Notes under the pieces: model-generated | Told to the model about the DNA's origin: nothing | The model's database searches: none | Seen by the model: the letters and a program-made list of their open reading frames with translations, nothing else | Assembly (NCBI RefSeq): GCF_001640805.2 | Contig: NC_066844.1 | Location: 9,770,209-9,834,208, forward strand | Reading direction: 5' to 3' | Length of the DNA: 64,000 bases | Origin: Lates calcarifer | Taxonomy: Eukaryota; Chordata; Actinopteri; Centropomidae | Translations under genes and position numbers: made by a program | Shown here: one piece after another, positions 36,141 to 44,533 of the stretch | Numbering within the stretch: the stretch's first letter is position 1 | How the letters are laid out: each line of letters begins with the position of its first letter

Positions 36141-38743
36141 GAAGTGGCGATTCATCCTTGAGCTTAATTGTATCTAGACGATTTGATCGTATCTGTATCT
36201 TTGTTCATATCTGTATGTGTGTGGACAGGTACGTAGGCGGCTAACAGCTCATGAGATTGACATTAAAGACCTGGAAATGGCGGTTCGAGGCCAGGGGCAG
36301 GAGTCTCCACGGGAAGAAATTGCTCGCTTGAGACGGCTACGGGTAGAACCCGAACACTACGACCTGGATGTCAGCAAAGAGGTAAGATCAGTTAGTTGAT
36401 GCATCAGTCTCTCATTCACCCTTTCACACCCAGAGGTGAGTATACTGTGTATACATGTATGCATGCACAACATTTCTGCTGAAAACTAAGAAAAACATGA
36501 CACAAATATGGAAATGCATGAGGAAAACTAAACTATGTTTTATTTAGAAATCACTAAAACTAATCTTTTTTTTTTATAGTTGTTCTAAAAGTCCAAACAT
36601 GCAAAGCAATAATGGTTCACTGTTTAAATGCTATGAAAGACATATTATATCCATCCATCCATTATCTATACCATTTATCCTTAACAGTCACAGGGGGGCT
36701 AGAGCCAATCCCAGCCAACATTGGGCCATCCTGGACAGATCACTAAGCCATTGTGGGGCCATACTATACTGGTCAATCAATATATGTGTGTGCATGTACG
36801 CAACATATATGTGTGTGTGAATCCATGTTTACCTGCATCATCTTTGTTGTAGCTAATGACTCCTGAAAAGGTTCTGATCCCAGAGCGCTACCTGGATGCA
36901 GAGGACAATACTCCTCTGAGCCCTGAGGAACAGAAGGAGAAGCAGAAGAAACTGGAGCGGATCAAGACCCTCATTGCCAAGTCAAAGTAGGTTTTGACTC
37001 ACAAAAAGATCAATTTATCCATTTTCTATGCTGTGTTTCAATACAATTAATATTTGAATTAATTTTAAAACATGCACCTTCCATCACAACAAAAAGTGCT
37101 CATCTCTCCCTAAACTATTTGTTGTGTTTAACAAAACAGAAGTATTGGTAGTAATAACAAATTATATTGTCAGTTTGCAGAACATGGTTCCTCTTCTGGA
37201 TGGCCCAGTGGAGGGTGGAGCTCCAGTCAGCTCCCAGCAGCAGCTGCAGGAGCAGGAAAAGCGTATTGAGATCTCCTGTGCTCTGGCTGCTGAGGCCTCT
37301 CGTCGTAGCCGCATTCTCTCTGGTGAGGACTCTCTCTGCATGACTGCCATTAACATAACTGCCATGTCACTAACCCTCTCCCATTAAAATTTGCACGGCA
37401 CACAGCACAGGTTAAGCCATAGTATTTACTCCCAATGCTACCTCGTGCACATACCTGCATGATTCATCCAGCTCACATCCAAAATTTAGTGCTGATCTTC
37501 ATCTGTTGTTTAAGATCCTAAGTTTGCCATGGTCTTTTAATTTAACATGTAATCTGCTGGGATACTTTCACAGTCATAAACATTTAATATCATGGAACAC
37601 ATTTCTCATGAAAAATGTATAGCTGAAAGTGGGAGCTCTAATATATGTGTAGGTTCACAGTCATCCAGGTCATGGTAGTCTTTAAGAGCTAGGGTTGAAG
37701 GCAACTGGACTTTAGGTTCCTTGAAAACATTTTACCTCTCATCCAAAAGGCCTCTTCAGTTCTAAGAAGCAGAACTGAAGAAGCCATCTTCAAGGAGCCT
37801 AAAAGAAATCAAGTTGCCTTTGACTTAACACTTAAAACTATAATACACTGTAGCACTCAGAGTGCCTTTGTGTATTGTAGAACTGTATAACTGGACTGTG
37901 CTGTATGTATGTCATAAGTTATAGTATATTATAGTAGTTCTGTAACAAATATATTTTATAATCCATTTTATCTAAGGAAAAATAAGGGCAGACATGTGAC
38001 GGAGGTCACCCTGAAAAGTGTAAAATATGTGGACTTTTAAGTTGCAATTGCAAGGTTCATGACACAACCAAACCATATAAGATGACTGGCTAAGACTTAA
38101 ATGGTCTAACACATATTGAAAAAACTGCCGTGAAATTTTGCATAGATGAATTTGGTGATCTCCTAGTCTGCATTTACATTTTTCCATTATTTGGCCTAGT
38201 ATCAAACACCTGTAAACTTAGTGACATTTTCTTCACACATGGCATTACAGCTTCATTTTGAGTCCAGAAAACTTAATCTTCTTTTATTATAGTAAGTAGT
38301 CTGAGCAGATTGTGTTCTGCAAAAAAAAAAAAAGTGTCTTCACTGCAGTCTCAATCAGCTCGTAGTCATGCTTGTGCGGAGGACAGAAGGGGAGTAACAC
38401 GTGTGGCTGAACCTAATCTGGACATGTATTTAAAGGATACATGGTGATCCAGGGAAAACAGACTGAACAGTTTTCGTTACCTTAAAAGTCCACAGATGTC
38501 TATGTTTTCACAGTCACACGTCTGAGTGCACAGGAGTCCCTCCTCTTATTTCACCATACTTCTGCCATTGATCGGCTCACTCCTTGTTTCGCCTTCCATT
38601 TTTCCCCTCTGTTCACTCCTCCCACTTCCCTCCATCTCATTCCAGCACAGTGCGCCCCCAGTCCCCCCACCTCCCCGACCAGCCTGGCCCCTCCCCCTTC
38701 CTCTGCTGACTTCCCCAACTCTGCCCACATCATGAAGGTGTGA
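1533..38743 (+). CDS. plekha6: plekha6, pleckstrin homology domain-containing family A member 6 (5' partial, 22 visible coding exons)
   Basis: Seen: exons 1533-1605, 8483-8583, 20482-20597, 21265-21838, 22798-23284, 23678-23764, 25163-25216, 25503-25583, 27795-27866, 28464-28544, 28739-28888, 29544-29639, 30341-30452, 30596-30735, 32375-32542, 33589-33664, 33982-34085, 35235-35393, 36229-36381, 36853-36986, 37174-37322, 38646-38743. All have GT-AG borders and compatible phases except one base in exon 4. About 1087 residues. Order: PH domain from its second strand (KQWNKRWFVLTDRCLFYYK to EEQTEWITAMSEAA), disordered region with RKSSMAQLQQWVNQRRG, PPGVRPDSICS segment, LDLQLQRNLDYLDQQ, coiled coil (exons 10-13), Ser/Pro region, VGIVPPRTKSPTDE, basic/helical tail, C-terminus AHIMKV. 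Exon order and motifs follow human PLEKHA6 as remembered. Known of the family: junctional phosphoinositide-binding adaptors; PLEKHA5/6/7 bind PDZD11 and help place ATP7A at the cell periphery. The exon(s) for the start of the PH domain were not found downstream of base 1. Confidence 0.95.
2250..2325 (+). repeat. G-rich run followed by ATAAGG tandem repeat
   Basis: gggtggggtgggggtggggg then tgggg (2250-2275) gives five close G-runs, a G-quadruplex-forming pattern. It is followed by about eight ataagg/ataaggg units to 2325. Confidence 0.8.
2575..3051 (-). mobile_element. Tc1-related inverted-repeat element, copy 1, with a nested repeat
   Basis: Starts tacaccgatcagccacaaca and ends with the inverted counterpart (tagttttaatgctgtggctg...ggtgta). 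The minus strand keeps a Tc1-transposase-like piece (LNPPDPNLIGHLWD, compare the SPDLNPIEHLWD motif of Tc1 proteins). It shares ends and interior with 5982-6463. About 2622-2772 is foreign to copy 2 and is a separate repeat inserted in it. Confidence 0.75.
2622..2772 (+). mobile_element. teleost interspersed repeat fragment nested in the Tc1-related element
   Basis: The stretch with agatggccgcccactctgag and ggaagtttttccttgccact matches a very common fish interspersed repeat as I remember it. It interrupts the inverted-repeat element and is absent at the same place in the other copy. Its family is not certain. Confidence 0.5.
3774..3824 (+). repeat. 28-nt tandem duplication
   Basis: gatctgcttcagatttgcca tct occurs at 3774-3796 and again at 3802-3824, separated by a gatct spacer. 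Confidence 0.85.
5982..6463 (-). mobile_element. Tc1-related inverted-repeat element, copy 2
   Basis: Ends tacaccgatcagccacaaca and tggcagatcggtgta are inverted repeats of each other. The minus strand reads EPRVLTWLPNLPDPNLIELL then WDEPEQ, a decayed Tc1-type catalytic-region motif. Same family as 2575-3051 and about 480 bp long, so a short non-autonomous copy. Confidence 0.75.
6836..7330 (+). mobile_element. non-LTR retrotransposon reverse-transcriptase remnant
   Basis: Broken frames on the plus strand read STGTALTKVTNDLLLAVDCG, LLDLS-AFDAVDRD and GAPQGSVLGPILFSIYML. These are the reverse-transcriptase motifs of fish L2/CR1/Rex1-type LINEs (LDLSAAFDTVDH; GVPQGSVLGP). Several frameshifts and stops are present, so it is inactive. 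Confidence 0.8.
7810..7990 (+). repeat. CA/CT-rich low-complexity block
   Basis: Runs of cacacaca, ctctctctct and ctccctctct alternate with unique sequence. It lies just upstream of a possible internal first exon. Confidence 0.8.
11912..11950. repeat. AAC/GTT hairpin
   Basis: tcaacaacaacaacaa is followed after 3-4 nt by ttttgttgttgttgttgtga, giving a near-perfect stem. Confidence 0.85.
12965..13260. repeat. probable decayed interspersed repeat
   Basis: ttgtcaacttagcacctttg with repeated 'agcaactttttttgaca'-like phrases and agagtcgccactactggcc resembles a known class of fish hAT-type non-autonomous repeats. Identification is from memory and boundaries are vague. Confidence 0.35.
15130..15159 (+). 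repeat. poly(T) run of about 30
   Basis: Uninterrupted T run, possibly the A-tail of a minus-strand retroposon, but no body was recognised beside it. Confidence 0.8.
15848..15902 (+). repeat. CA microsatellite
   Basis: (CA)n with two single-base interruptions. Confidence 0.95.
16428..16475. repeat. 48-bp near-perfect palindrome of AAT/ATT units
   Basis: cttcattaataataataata on the left mirrors tattattattaatgaag on the right. One mismatch beside the centre; it can extrude as a cruciform. Confidence 0.9.
18159..18194 (+). repeat. AC microsatellite
   Basis: (AC)18 run. Confidence 0.95.
20398..20597 (+). CDS. plekha6: plekha6 exon for the PH-domain C-terminal helix, with two candidate in-frame acceptors
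   Basis: The conserved part is 20482-20597 (AEHAGTRTYYFSTDSHEEQT then EWITAMSEAAEVNVQSTQ), which joins the preceding exon in phase 0 exactly as in human PLEKHA6 (FK then AEHAG). Its acceptor, ttgtgttttgcatgcag, is only moderate. A stronger acceptor with a long pyrimidine tract (cttctctgttttgtcttcctctgcag) ends at 20397, 84 nt upstream in the same frame and without a stop. Using it adds 28 residues, VWL followed by nine Glu, VDED and a short tail ending CMQ, in the loop before the last strands of the PH fold. The donor at 20598 (gtgctg) leaves phase 2. Confidence 0.9.
21265..21838 (+). CDS. plekha6: plekha6 exon 4, disordered linker exon with an internal reading-frame break
   Basis: Acceptor cacttcacag at 21264, donor gtagat at 21839. 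Entered in the phase set by the previous exon it reads TNLDSTSNLNHTMVTKAPD and on through HPKINGVNSLETPPPSTPRS, then meets a stop at 21596-21598. The family signatures NGWGNYG, RRGFVPRTAPERVAQ and RKSSMAQLQQWVNQRRG lie in the next frame (+1). The exon length of 574 nt is one more than the flanking phases allow, so one surplus base is implied, most likely between about 21440 and 21530; the A6 run at about 21451-21456 is the obvious place. Either an assembly or sequencing indel, or a real disabling variant; I favour sequence error because every other exon is intact. Confidence 0.88.
22798..25583 (+). CDS. plekha6: plekha6 exons 5-8 (22798-23284, 23678-23764, 25163-25216, 25503-25583)
   Basis: Exon 5 codes SPSRYYPVNRGVSADYYGY, YPPGVRPDSICSVSAVGGYD, RRLSIQPRSRSVPRSPSSSS and YADPSVYSLRRSLSSPK, a tyrosine/proline/serine-rich stretch that is among the best conserved parts of PLEKHA6. 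Exon 6 (YDYPGDRRSLSQGLYHHNY onward), exon 7 (EDILDLQLQRNLDYLDQQ) and exon 8 (VLEGSHLIGTVARMVERSST onward) correspond to exons present only in longer human isoforms as I recall them, so they are probably cassette exons. All four keep phase 0 between them, so any can be skipped without breaking the frame. Confidence 0.92.
23523..23556 (+). repeat. GA microsatellite in plekha6 intron
   Basis: (GA)n of about 15 units, 120 nt upstream of exon 6. Confidence 0.95.
24312..24390 (+). repeat. teleost interspersed repeat fragment
   Basis: caattttatttacatagcgc followed by cgaatcacaacaaaagtcat is a widespread fish repeat end. A related fragment is at 55438-55512. Confidence 0.55.
27795..30452 (+). CDS. 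plekha6: plekha6 exons 9-13, coiled-coil region
   Basis: Exons 27795-27866 (VPPFHDVYSRELHPTLKLNE...), 28464-28544 (KLLGRLCEQNRILKDHEAVV...), 28739-28888 (DSLEEALVATHQEMELYHNQ... ELSQASS), 29544-29639 (ALTTTRMEFEALEDEANAIH... ) and 30341-30452 (SELVRRHIQKEFWRVQDVLE... TDTAKHR). Heptad-like spacing of Leu/Ile with charged residues predicts a coiled coil for oligomerisation or partner binding. The match to human PLEKHA6 is collinear throughout. Exon 9 has a tandem acceptor (tttttagcag), giving or omitting one Gln. The intron before exon 10 carries a Tc1-like element. Confidence 0.94.
27946..28355 (+). mobile_element. Tc1-like element remnant in plekha6 intron
   Basis: The left end tacactacatggccaaaaat and right end atatacttttggccctagac are imperfect inverted repeats of the fish Tc1-like type. 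The plus strand includes ADWPAQSLYLNSIQHLWNKL, close to the Tc1 motif DWPAQSPDLNPIEHLW. Decayed, about 410 bp. Confidence 0.75.
30596..31659 (+). CDS. plekha6: plekha6 exon 14 with a long open extension; candidate alternative terminal exon
   Basis: The standard exon is 30596-30735 (VASGASGSFSTNSPASPLSS...KQLGPE) with a good donor, gag/gtaagc. If that donor is ignored the frame stays open for a further 307 codons to a TAA at 31657-31659. A run this long is very unlikely by chance in DNA of this base composition. The extra segment is Ser/Pro/His/Gln-rich, not repetitive, with basic motifs such as RRRLSPKPRPKSCTLPHFK. A possible ATTAAA poly(A) signal is at 32002-32007. This suggests a shorter isoform that keeps the PH and coiled-coil regions and swaps the C-terminal third for a new tail. 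No domain recognised. Coding status of the extension is inference; the 140-nt exon is firm. Confidence 0.7.
32375..38743 (+). CDS. plekha6: plekha6 exons 15-22, C-terminal region
   Basis: Exon 15 (32375-32542) starts ENVPPRPPLPKAYYPLEPSP, a proline-rich SH3/WW-ligand-like stretch. Then 33589-33664, 33982-34085 (VGIVPPRTKSPTDESHSSS), 35235-35393 (ERPKSAVFPAEIKSKMSVEE), 36229-36381 (VRRRLTAHEIDIKDLEMAV; EEIARLRRLRVEPEHYDLDV), 36853-36986 (LMTPEKVLIPERYLDAEDNT; KLERIKTLIAKS), 37174-37322 (NMVPLLDG; EQEKRIEISCALAAEASRRS) and 38646-38743, ending AHIMKV at TGA 38741-38743. Human PLEKHA6 ends YTMRV, so the hydrophobic-x-Val end is conserved and may be a class II-like PDZ ligand. Phases agree at every junction. 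Confidence 0.94.
36017..36045 (+). pseudogene. decayed copy of the start of plekha6 exon 18 with its acceptor
   Basis: tttgtcactggagcatccaa agagtgctg matches 35225-35253 (tttgtcacaggagcgtccaa agagtgctg) at 27 of 29 positions. One difference turns the acceptor cag into ctg, so the copy cannot be spliced in at that point. It is followed directly by CA/TA microsatellite. Confidence 0.65.
36051..36140 (+). repeat. compound AC/AT/GT microsatellite
   Basis: (CA)n, (TA)n, (GT)n and (AT)n blocks in series, forming a possible hairpin between the CA and GT parts. Confidence 0.9.
36651..36762 (+). repeat. teleost interspersed repeat fragment (ccatccattatctataccat type)
   Basis: The segment from ccatccatccattatctata through ggggctagagccaatcccag to gccatcctggacagatcact matches a common fish retroposon tail. 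It lies 90 nt before plekha6 exon 20. Confidence 0.6.
37700..37819. repeat. imperfect inverted repeat in plekha6 intron
   Basis: The left arm (gcaactggactttaggttcc ttgaa, 37701-37725) and right arm (ttcaaggagcc...aagttgcc, to 37818) are inverted, as are the inner arms ttcagttct and agaactgaa. The whole can fold into a long hairpin with a 7-nt loop. Possibly a foldback element or a LINE-tail dimer. Confidence 0.55.
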
Positions 38744-40870
38744 GTCTTACAAGGTAAGTCTCCGTTCACCACACCGCATGCACCAGTGCCCTTCTTTCCC
38801 CACTCTGTTTAGATAGGATCTGCACACTTCACATTGTCTGAGACTCTTCTTGCACACGATTCACCTGACTTCACCTTCTGGTGTTTATGCTATGATACTT
38901 TATAATAAACCAATATAGGATTTTAATAGCAAGCCTCAAGTTTATGTCAAGTGACACATAGGTAATCTGAAATGATCCTTGTATATCTAATATCACATCT
39001 TTCTTTGCCTATTCTGTAGCTCAAGCCCTGGCTGCTGTCAAATTTGATGGAGCATCTTTCTGAGGATTCACTGGACAAACAGTGGCACCAGACAAAAGAC
39101 TTATTTTTTTAGCACCTAAACTGATACAACAAAAGCATGGAAATCTGTCAAATGAGGTCTCTAGGAGGCAGGAGCAAATTTCAAACACAGACGGACGCTG
39201 TTAAGACTTGTAAGCTCACTCGCCCAAGCTCCCATTCATCCAGCTCACAACAGCCTCCTACTGTTTCCTGTGGCACAAAGGAAGGCTGCAGATCTCTTAC
39301 CAGCTCCAAGTTGTGTAATATTTCTACATATTTTAGCTCAGGACATTTTACAAAGTTGAGATTACTGATGAACTACGTTGATGATGACATGTTTTACACT
39401 CATAATGACAAAATGTTTGTGTACTAAGGTTTGATCTTGCTCAGTTCTAAAGGGAACGTTGTATACGATGTATGTTCAAGATGAACGAGGAAAAGAGCTA
39501 CAGAGATAAGTCAAGGGAAAGAGTTTGGGATGAGGCCAGATGAACGTAATTGAGGTCAACTAGAGTCTCACTAAAACCTGCAGAGAAGCTATGAACATGC
39601 TCCTGGACACCAAAAGCCAAAAGAGGATGTTCATTATCATCTAATATCCATATCAACCTTCAAAACCACTAGTGGCCTCTGGCTAAGTGAGGAGTAAGGC
39701 TTGGTGACAGACTGAGGGTATATATAGAGACATATTCTGACACTTGGACAACTGACTGAAACAAGAGGCCTCCCATCCTTTGTAAAAAAAAAAAAAAAAA
39801 AAAAAACTGGGGACTCTCCTTCTGAACTCACTGTGATGCCTGTTTCACCCAGACCTCAATCCACCACACCATTCCTATCCTATCAAGCATGTCTGCTATC
39901 AATTACACTCATATGCAACCATTAGCTTTAGATACATCTGACTGGGTCAAACACAATGTCACATGGATGTTCCAACTTCAATTCAGCCATCTGTCAACAA
40001 AAAAAATGCAAATGTACAGTCATGTTGCTCATGCTCAGAGTTTAAGATCATAACCCATCATAAATGATGACCCATCTTACAAAGCTGCTAACAACTACAT
40101 ATTCTAGAATCAAAATATTAATATTTTATCTAATATTTGCTTTCTTTATGAGATTTTTGTTATTCAGTTACAGTTGGCATGCTTGTAGGCACATGTCGTC
40201 TGCGTGGTTACAAATTTTGGGGCAGCAGTCTGCATGGTTGTCCCAGATATGAAAAAGCTGATGACATTTATGCAGGGACAGTGGTGCGAAGTATAATTTA
40301 GGCTGTATTCTCTTCTACATTGAGACAAACAGCTTCGTAGCATCCACCTGCTGTCAGTGCCACAATGCCATTTACAAGAGACGTCAGCATATTAGGGCCA
40401 AAATTCAGTTTAGTTGAACTTCAGCCACAAAACCTGGAGGCAGTGTGCACAGCTAAGACTTACTCTGAAAATAATGACATTGTTCTGTGCTGTGTTGACT
40501 TCACCGTCTGGTGTGGAAGCCATGTAAGTTTGTTTAAGCTGGAATCCTTGACTTCTTTTAGTTGGTTATTTTGTCTCTCCTGCCTGGTGGAGTATTGTTA
40601 AACACTAAGACAGACACATCTACAGTGGCTGGACTCACTGTCTGTATGGCTCTGCTGTCTAAAGTGTTCAAACCAGAGCTGTCACACAGGAAATGAAATG
40701 TTTTCCCTCAATGTGGTGAAACAAGCATTAAAATAGAGTTTAACACCAACAGTGGATTAGCAGTGGGGTATATATTTACCGTGGTTAGGTATATCACAGT
40801 GACACAGTTGTCTGCCCCAGATGTCAAGAAGTATCTGTCTGCGAGGACATCAATAAAGCCTGAAAGGAGA
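38744..40870 (+). other. plekha6: plekha6 3' untranslated region with an intron just after the stop
   Basis: Ten bases after the stop there is a near-perfect donor (acaag/gtaagt, exon end 38753). A plausible acceptor (cctattctgtag) precedes 39020. The junction lies well within 50 nt of the stop, so it should not trigger nonsense-mediated decay. From 39020 no long frame exists. A 23-nt A run sits near 39783. The first canonical AATAAA is at 40852-40857, so the transcript probably ends near 40870. The boundaries are inferred. Confidence 0.5.
40852..40857 (+). promoter_or_regulatory. plekha6: candidate poly(A) signal of plekha6
   Basis: AATAAA, the first canonical signal downstream of the 3' UTR acceptor at 39019. 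No transcript evidence is available. Confidence 0.4.
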
Positions 40871-43784
40871 GACAGAAATTACTCAGAAATCAGAGTCAGG
40901 GTGTGGAAGGCTTTGTCATGGTAGAATTTTTTTTTCTTTTCAATACAATATTCTTTCAGCATGTACTTGTAGCAACTACAATAATAAGTTTAAAGTGCTA
41001 GTAGGTTTTGGCAAAGAGGACAAAGATGGTGATCATCTGGTGGTTAGACAATGAAAAATGTTAGCACAGACTACTAGTAGGAAGTGAGATGAAAACCCTG
41101 ACCTCCACACCATCTCTGTACAGTGCTCTTTACGAATCTCACAGTTCTGAACTATTTTGGGACACAACATTGGCACTGAGCGTAAAGATCTAATCCAGAA
41201 CAGTTGCATATGAATGTAATTCATCTGACATAGAGTTGGACCCTGAAATATATACTATCACCTCACCTCCAACCACTGTGTGCAACTCCTTATTTTGGTT
41301 AAATCCTTTAGCATTAAGCATTAAAGTCAGTTGATTTTATCACAGTGCTCAAGCCCCAGTGATTATCTACACTTATATAGGTAAAGTATGTTGGATATGC
41401 ATTTGTAAATGGTATTTTGTATGTGGAAAGTGAAAATAGAAGTGACCTTAGAAGAGTAATCCTGCTAGAAAAACTGTGTAAAGAGGAGTTAGCTGAAGAT
41501 GCAGTCATTTGAGAGGAATTATATACTGGAAAATACTGTCTTGTAACATATCCCAGTAACATTTCATCCAATCATGCAGTGCCATAAGTCTGAAACATGT
41601 CAGTATGTTTTATATGTTGTAATGAATGGACAAGTTAATGACATGACTTACAAAGGAGTTTGAATCTGGAGGAAATACAATGACTGATGGTACTGAGGTT
41701 AGAAATTTTACACATTACAGCTTTAAGTGGAATGGAATGGCCAATATTAAATAATACATTTGGAAATAAATATATTATTTAATTATGAATGAATTCAATC
41801 ATATTTGTTCCACAATTAAAATTTTAAATACATCAAAATGTGACATGACTGAAAACATATCAAAACTTGACTTATGCCACAATTACAATGTTTTTATTAA
41901 GGAAAATAAGTATGTGGCTGTATGGGTGGGGAGTTGTGACTGCCAACTGCTGGTAATGTTAGTGTCTTTTGGTCCCTAAGGTTCAAAACACTTTCTGAAA
42001 TCTTTGCCCATGCCTCTTCCTTGCAACTTCCTCCTGATTTGAACTCTGACCTCCGCCCAACACACACCCCTACCCTTTGTTTTGTATATGAACATCATGC
42101 TTGTTTGCCCTTACACACTTAAATGTTCAAGTGACCTGTCTTTGTAGAAAGCTATTGTATGTCCATAGTCTGATTCACAGACAGTATGTTACAGAAAATG
42201 AAAAAAATAGAATTTTATTCTGAAAGCAGTTAACAGCTCCTACTACGCAAAAACAAATCAAGTACTTAAGAGAATACTTCTATTTTTTCTTGTTTTAAGT
42301 TTTTTAAGAAAGGGAATGAGTTCAAAAGAGGCAGTACATATTTTTTTAGATGCATGGATATTCAACGACAAGTTGACAGGTTCAGTTTTTACACCTGATT
42401 ACGCAATGTTTTGCATTTTTCACAGACAGGACTTTGTTTTTATTTTATGCTCTGGAGGATTGTTTAAAGGAGCAGAATATAGATATTTTTGATCAATTGG
42501 GATCTAATGTGTTAAGAAATGACAGCCAAAAGGATGGTGTCCAATATTTGATACTAGATGTAGCATTTGTGAATGATGAAAATAAAGAATATAGACACTA
42601 TATACATTATATACATTGGCCAGTGTATATAAAATTTTGGATTTCAGTTACAGTATATCCTACTATTACATGTAACCATTGCTACTTTGGGTGAAAAGAC
42701 AAACTGCTTGAACTATGCAAATTATTTAAAAAAAGACAAATAATACGCTTGCTTTCAGAAAACCTTGCAATAAAGTGAATGTATACAAATAATGTGTTTC
42801 TCTAGATGCTTCTGAATTCACAGTATTTTGAATGATAAAACATGTCTCACTGTCTGGAATGCTGATATATTTACTGCTGTTATTTTAATCCACTTGATAA
42901 TGATGAAGTTCACTGCCAAAAAGTCTACTGAGGTTACCTGTCCAGCCCATTCATTACCAATAGGCTCCCTGATGATATCTACAGTCTTTGTTATATCAAG
43001 CTGTATGTCTGAACGAATAAAGTGCAAAAACATAGAGAGAGTGGATTCTTTCACAATTTACAGTAATCATACACAAATAAAATCAAGCTCTAAACAGTTT
43101 TGGGAAAGCTGGCTTTGCAAGGTACAAATTACCTCACACTGGAGGAAGCTGAACTACAGCAAAGCTATACTAGGGATAAATCTAGTTTGGTTAACTAAAG
43201 CTACTTAGAAAAAGCGGTTCATTTGTAAGCGGTTCATAAGAGGCACTTTGTAAGAAAAAAAATGAGCATACTGACAGTATATATGTGATATGAAATTAGA
43301 ACAAAATATAATACAAAAACTCACTCTCCCGCTATACGTGCTTGATTTGTTCTTTCCAATTCTTATCTTTCTTGTTTGTTAGAAGTACTCAAATAATTTA
43401 CGAAAGTAAAAGTAAAGGAATCCTACAGATTACAAGTTTCATTACAATCAAAGTCCTCCACAAATTTATCAGTAAAATTATTAAGATCAAAGACGGGCAA
43501 CTTTTAAAGACAGTCATATGAAGTATAGAAGAGAAGGGACAAACGCATTGAATGCCTCTCAATGGTTGATGACATCATCCAGGTATCTGACCCTTTACCC
43601 GAGAATCCCTAGTGTTTATGACGGGGTCAGTGTGCGCCTGCTCTGGTTAATGTTCACCTTACACAGTGACAACATCAACACACAAAGGTCACAGTTGAGA
43701 AAAAGCGAGGACTCATATGTTCTTTACAGACAAAGTGAACCAAAGCCAACAAGTTAGAGAGGAGGGGAGGCATAACGGATTACC
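40871..43784. other. intergenic spacer between plekha6 and golt1a
   Basis: No convincing exon, RNA gene or repeat recognised. Short open frames (for example 42434-42694 and 42828-43208) have no homology I recognise and AT-driven composition. The last few hundred bases presumably include the golt1a promoter; the motif tgatgacatcatcc at about 43567 resembles a CRE/ATF site but is weak evidence. Confidence 0.5.
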
Positions 43785-44502
43785 ATGGTGGCCATCACAG
43801 AGTTCCAGAGTAAGTGTTCTCACAGTTCCTCTCTTTTGAAGTGTTAGGGTAAACTGCTATCCTCTGAGTGATTCATGGAGCACCAAGTAGTGGCTTCATT
43901 TCTGAATATAAAAACATGCATGCTGAAACAATGTATCTCAAGCTGAAAAACTACAGGATAATAAGAGGGTGTAATGTCTGAAAGCACAGTGTTACCAGTT
44001 AAACTCACATTTGTCACAGAAGCACTTTGAGGAACTGACTGAGGCTCGTGTGGTAAAATTAGGACTACAAGTAGTCCTACAACATTAGTCAACAGAGTTA
44101 TGAGCACTTTGTCATGATTAATTATCCAATGTGTCTACTATGTCTCAGTATATCGCAACATCCAAGAAGAGAGTTTTTTTTCCTCAGTAGCTAGACTCTG
44201 GATTGATTTAAAAAAACAAAAAAACAATATAAGCTCAATATAGAAAGTTAACTAAACCGGTTATCTGCTGATTAGTTTCTGCCCATGCAAGCAGGACGTG
44301 GCTGCTGATGGCATGTTATCACTGCTTAGGTGAGCCTGCATAACAATGAAATGGGATTATTCCATCACAGTACCACAAATGACGCTTCATCAGCAAAAGA
44401 CAATGAAAACAGTGAATATGTGCAGTCCTTGAGCTTTTAAGTGGAATAAGAAAAATGAGAAAGAGTGAGAGAGTGAGAGAGAAAGAGAAAGAGAAGAGAG
44501 AA

Positions 44503-44533
<31 letters not shown>

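Noticed and set aside
42434..43208. Two open frames of 86 and 126 codons in the plekha6-golt1a spacer
   Set aside because: AT-driven composition, no recognisable motif, no good splice signals or neighbours supporting a gene.
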